The notes under the pieces: generated by a model
What the model saw: the letters and a program-made list of their open reading frames with translations, nothing else
What the model was told of the DNA's origin: nothing
Databases searched by the model: none
Program-made: the position numbers and the translations under genes
Part shown: positions 61,007 through 64,000 of the stretch, one piece after another
Position numbering within the stretch: the stretch's first letter is position 1
Layout of the letters: every line of letters begins with the position of its first letter
Origin: Favolaschia claudopus
Lineage: Eukaryota > Basidiomycota > Agaricomycetes > Agaricales > Mycenaceae
NCBI GenBank assembly: GCA_037176885.1
Contig: JAWWNJ010000105.1
Coordinates: forward strand, 248,001 to 312,000
Length of the DNA: 64,000 nucleotides
Reading direction: 5' to 3'

Positions 61007-62879
61007 ATGGCGGCCAGGCGTCTCAAGACTATCGTGTCTCATCTGAACCCAGCCAGTGCTTCAAGCCATCTCGATGCGACCTCTGTGGACTGGACGACTG
61101 CCGAAATTCCTTCTTACGACTTGCTTCCTGCCTTCAAAAATTTCCCGGGCTGCGCTTGGGGGGTCTGGGGAGCAGAAGATCAGCTTGGTACGGTTAACCT
61201 TTTGACGGATGAGGTGGTCAAGGCAGCCGCGAGAGAGAACATCAAGATCGGCAGGTCTGTTTCACTGAATTGGTAGGACGTTTTGGCCGAGAGACGACAA
61301 GAAAGCGCCACTAACTAATCGACCGGCAGGCCCTTGAATTTCCCTGAAAAGGTACTGGTCTAATCTTATCTGCGATACATTTTTTCGTCTCATCATCATC
61401 TGTTAGCCTGTCTTTGACCGCAAGACTCCTGAAGTTAACATGAAAATCCGGCACCCGCAAGAATATGGCATCAGGGACGACGAGATTCACATCGTAAGTC
61501 AATGGTAGCGCCATCTGTTCAACTTGGATCTCTGACCTCTTCCCGCAGAACACACAGTCAGGAACACAATGGGACGGTATGCGACACTTTCCCATCCTCG
61601 AACATGGTGTATTCTACAACAAGTAAATATGATTCGCGTGCCACGAGATATTCATGTGAACTCATCGTCAGCACTCCCGGCTCGACACTTCCAATTGGCA
61701 TTCTCCCACTCCCGAATCCGCATCAAGTGGATCCCGCACATGCCCGTATGGGAATTCAAAGTCTGTTTTAAACCGTGAATGCTGCTACACCTATTGACCC
61801 ATCGTGCTTTCACAGACTGGGCGACACATGGAATATGCGGACGCGGTGTATTGCTTGATCTCGTCTCGTACCAGACATCACTTTCCCCGAGTAATACACT
61901 TCCATACGAGTATGTTTTCAGTCTATTTCGATGCTCGGGGGTATTCGTTGACTTGGAACACGCATCATCATGAAGTCCTTGGACTACGCATCCAATTGGA
62001 GTAAATGAACTGGAAGCATGCGCAAAGGATCACGGGATAAAATTCCACAGAGGGGATATTTTAATTTTGCGGGTAGGGTTCATCAAGAAATATTATGAGG
62101 CTTCCGAGGCGGAACGGGCTGCGTTGCAGAACCGAACAGAAACATTGTCAGTGCAGTACGATAATTGAATACAGCAGTACAGCTGATATCATGAACAGTG
62201 CGGGCATTGAACAGTCGGAGGCAATGAAACGTTTCCTTTGGTGAATTCTCATCCACCTGAATTACCAGAATAGACTCATGCGACCATCTAGGGACAATCA
62301 TTTTGCGGCCATTGCCTCTGATCAGCCATCGCTTGAAGTACGGTTGTGTCGAGTCACCAAACGGAAAATTGTGTTTGATTTCAGACCTTAGTCTTGGCCT
62401 CCACCAGAGGGTACCCCCCATATGCATCAGGTTCGATCTCCATCATCTCGGTATCTCAGAACTGACACTTGCATGCATCCAGACCATTTTAAGGTGCGCA
62501 ATTTCATCCCGTCTGCCGAGGCTTACTACATGTGATGTTGGCAAATAGTCTGTGGGGGATGCCTATCGGTACGTGATTTGAAACGGCGTAAACATCATAT
62601 TCACTGAATCGATCATGCCGAGCAGGGGAATTTTTTGACCTCGAAAAACTCAGTGAATTGTGTGCTGAAACGGGACGTTATACGTTTTTCTTCTCGTCGT
62701 GGCCGCTCAATATGTATGCGACGCATTGCTTTGCACGTCTTACTATTCACACTTGCTCTGGACAACAGCATCGGCGGTTGTGCCTCTCCTCCCAATGCAG
62801 CGGTGAGTTATTGTTCTACATTCACTGTGGCTCGGAACTTGATCTGTCGGGCTTATAATGTATCTAGGCTTATTTCTGA
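61007..62879 (+). CDS. Cyclase-family metal-dependent hydrolase, copy 1
   Basis: A gene of about a dozen exons, some very short. Motifs in order: SYDLLPAFKNFPGCAWGVWG, EDQLGTVNLLTDEVV, SVSLNWPLNFPEK, DDEIHINTQSGTQWDGMRHF, PNPHQVDPAHARMGIQNWATHGICGRGVLLDLVSY, YDPWTTHPI, GDILILRVGFIKKYYEAS, TFAGIEQSEAMKRFLWDNHFAAIASD, SWPPPEGTPHMHQ, LWGMPIGEFFDLEKLSE, RYTFFFSSWPLN and NAAAYF. The fold is that of kynurenine formamidase-like 'putative cyclases' (PF04199); fungal members have QSGTQWDG where bacterial ones have HxGTHxD. The substrate is unknown. The last intron follows AAA, and the stop is at 62879. A tandem relative begins 437 bp downstream. Confidence 0.85.
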
Positions 62880-63316
62880 GTCAGGGTTGTATCTAGCCTC
62901 CGCCGGTGAAAGCCTGCCACTGTAATACTATCTTTGATTTTTTCTTTCATTCTACCGCGCAGACCCCGTCCTGTTCTGCGCTACATTTTCAAGGTCCTTC
63001 ACGTTAACGTTCGAAGACCAACTGATGTAGTATCTCCAATTGTTACCGATATGTTTAGCATTTATCTTTTTTGGTTTTTGGAAGAAAAGAAAGAATTTGG
63101 ATCACACCCCAAGCCTGAGCAGTTTCCGCACAAGTTACATGTCGGCAAGGAATAAACCCGATTTCGAAGGGGAAAAACAAGTTGAACCTTGGTTGAAATC
63201 CCACGCTGTAATCCGGCAGTGTCGGGCCGATGGGAGTTGAACAGTGCGCATGACCCTCTGCTCTTGGAACCAGCCAACTGGACCTTGCAAGGTTTCAACC
63301 CCCCACGACTAGCTGA
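62880..63316. other. Spacer between tandem cyclase genes
   Basis: About 440 bp carrying the promoter of copy 2. No other feature was seen. Confidence 0.4.
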
Positions 63317-64000
63317 ATGTCGGTGGACTGGGCGACGGCAACCATACCTTCGTACGATGAACTACCTCCTTTCAGGAACTTTCCAGGATGTGCCTGGGGC
63401 GTTTGGGGTACTGAAGACCAATTGGGAACGGTGAATCTGTTGACGGACACGCTGGTGAAGCAAAGTGCGGCGCAAGAGATTAGGTGCAGGCGCATCCGTG
63501 TTGAAACATCTGCCCTTTCTCAAAGACTCTTAGAACAGGGAAATCGGTGTCCCTCAACTGGTACGTTTTGATTTGTAGGCACTTACTATTTTCCAAAACG
63601 ACGCACATTCAGGCCTCTCAATTTTCCGGACAAGGTGGAATCATGTCTTTTCTTCGTCTACCTTCGGCCCTCAACTGTACCATAGCCCATGTTTGGCCGC
63701 CTTCCTCCTGAGGTAAACCTGATTCAGAAAGAGAAAGAAGGTCGGAACTACTCGAGGGACGATGAAATCCACATCGTGCGTAGTTGCAAGTGGTTACCTA
63801 TAGTCGCCTTGTCATTCAATCTCATCCTCTACTTTTTCGCGAAGAACACGCAATCCGGAACCCAATGGGACGGACTACGCCATTTTCCGATTCTAGAGCA
63901 TGAAATGTTCTACAACAAGTTGCGTGCTCTGTTAAGTAAAAACACCCATTTGCGACTGTAGGCTTACTACTTGAAGTACTCCTGGCTCTACGCTACCACG
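63317..64000 (+). CDS. Cyclase-family hydrolase, copy 2 (cut by window end)
   Basis: The 5' part only. It begins MSVDWATATIPSYDELPPFRNFPGCAWGVWGTEDQLGTVNLLTD, closely matching copy 1 from its residue about 27, so copy 1 has an N-terminal extension that this one lacks. Further exons read GKSVSLN, PLNFPDK, PMFGRLPPEVN, GRNYSRDDEIHI, and NTQSGTQWDGLRHFPILEHEMFYNK at the edge. Intron positions match copy 1 where both can be seen. The rest, including the remaining active-site segments, lies outside the window. Confidence 0.8.

Noticed and set aside
62330..62445. Apparent 2-nt frameshift (in-frame TAG) in cyclase gene 1
   Set aside because: The donor after SLE (GTACGG) paired with the later acceptor CCTTAG gives SLE-SWPPPEGTPHMHQ in phase, so the gene is intact.

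Overview
The window looks like nuclear DNA of a filamentous basidiomycete, most probably an Agaricomycete (mushroom-forming fungus). Genes are broken by many short GT-AG introns (about 45-80 nt), stand 0.3-2.8 kb apart on both strands, and include families typical of that class: BTB/POZ proteins that share a WF(E/D)DGN start, an F-box protein opening with a coiled coil and a KYPVLTLPNE box, small multi-pass membrane proteins, a velvet regulator, and a large transposase-like protein family. No bacterial, plasmid or viral architecture was seen. All gene models were spliced by hand from reading frame, splice-site phase and family motifs.

Layout. 0-7 kb: a low-complexity acidic/proline-rich protein (-), a long gene-poor stretch, then a secreted BBE-like FAD oxidase (+). 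7.6-15.6 kb: two eight-exon membrane-protein paralogues in opposite orientation, enclosing a BTB protein (-) and a secreted 5'-nucleotidase (-). 16-20 kb: a 694-bp MITE-like element, an F-box protein (+) and a second BTB protein (-). 20.7-30 kb: FKBP12 (+), AP endonuclease Apn1 (-), an Rpn14/PAAF1-like WD40 proteasome chaperone (+), a third BTB protein (+), a DUF7730-like membrane protein (-), a duplicated 136-bp repeat and a mitochondrial-type PP2C phosphatase (-). 30-42 kb: a C2-domain protein (+), tRNA-dihydrouridine synthase Dus1 (-), a seven-exon velvet factor (-) and the ER folding sensor UGGT (-). 44-51 kb: a Ser/Pro/Gln-rich protein with strong codon bias (+), an AIF/AMID-like NAD(P)H oxidoreductase (-) and an ABC half-transporter (-). 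51.9-57.5 kb: a complete DNA transposon. 57.7-64 kb: Prp4 kinase (+) and two tandem cyclase-family genes (+), the second cut by the window edge.

The most notable object is the 5,655-bp transposon at 51890-57544. It has a perfect 8-bp target duplication (GCCCACCT), bipartite terminal inverted repeats (16 bp, 11-bp spacer, 12 bp) and one open six-exon gene for a protein of about 1,606 residues with zinc-finger-like motifs at both ends and a P-element/THAP9-like motif order. It sits in the divergent promoter between the ABC transporter and Prp4 kinase, 115 bp before the Prp4 start codon. Related proteins are, from memory, common in Agaricomycete genomes as 'hypothetical'; this copy gives structural evidence that they are transposases.

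How the genes fit together. Most are unlinked housekeeping functions: DNA repair, tRNA modification, splicing, ER quality control and proteasome assembly. They are interspersed with fast-evolving expanded families (BTB, F-box, membrane proteins, cyclases). The velvet factor is a candidate developmental or secondary-metabolism regulator, but no biosynthetic cluster surrounds it.
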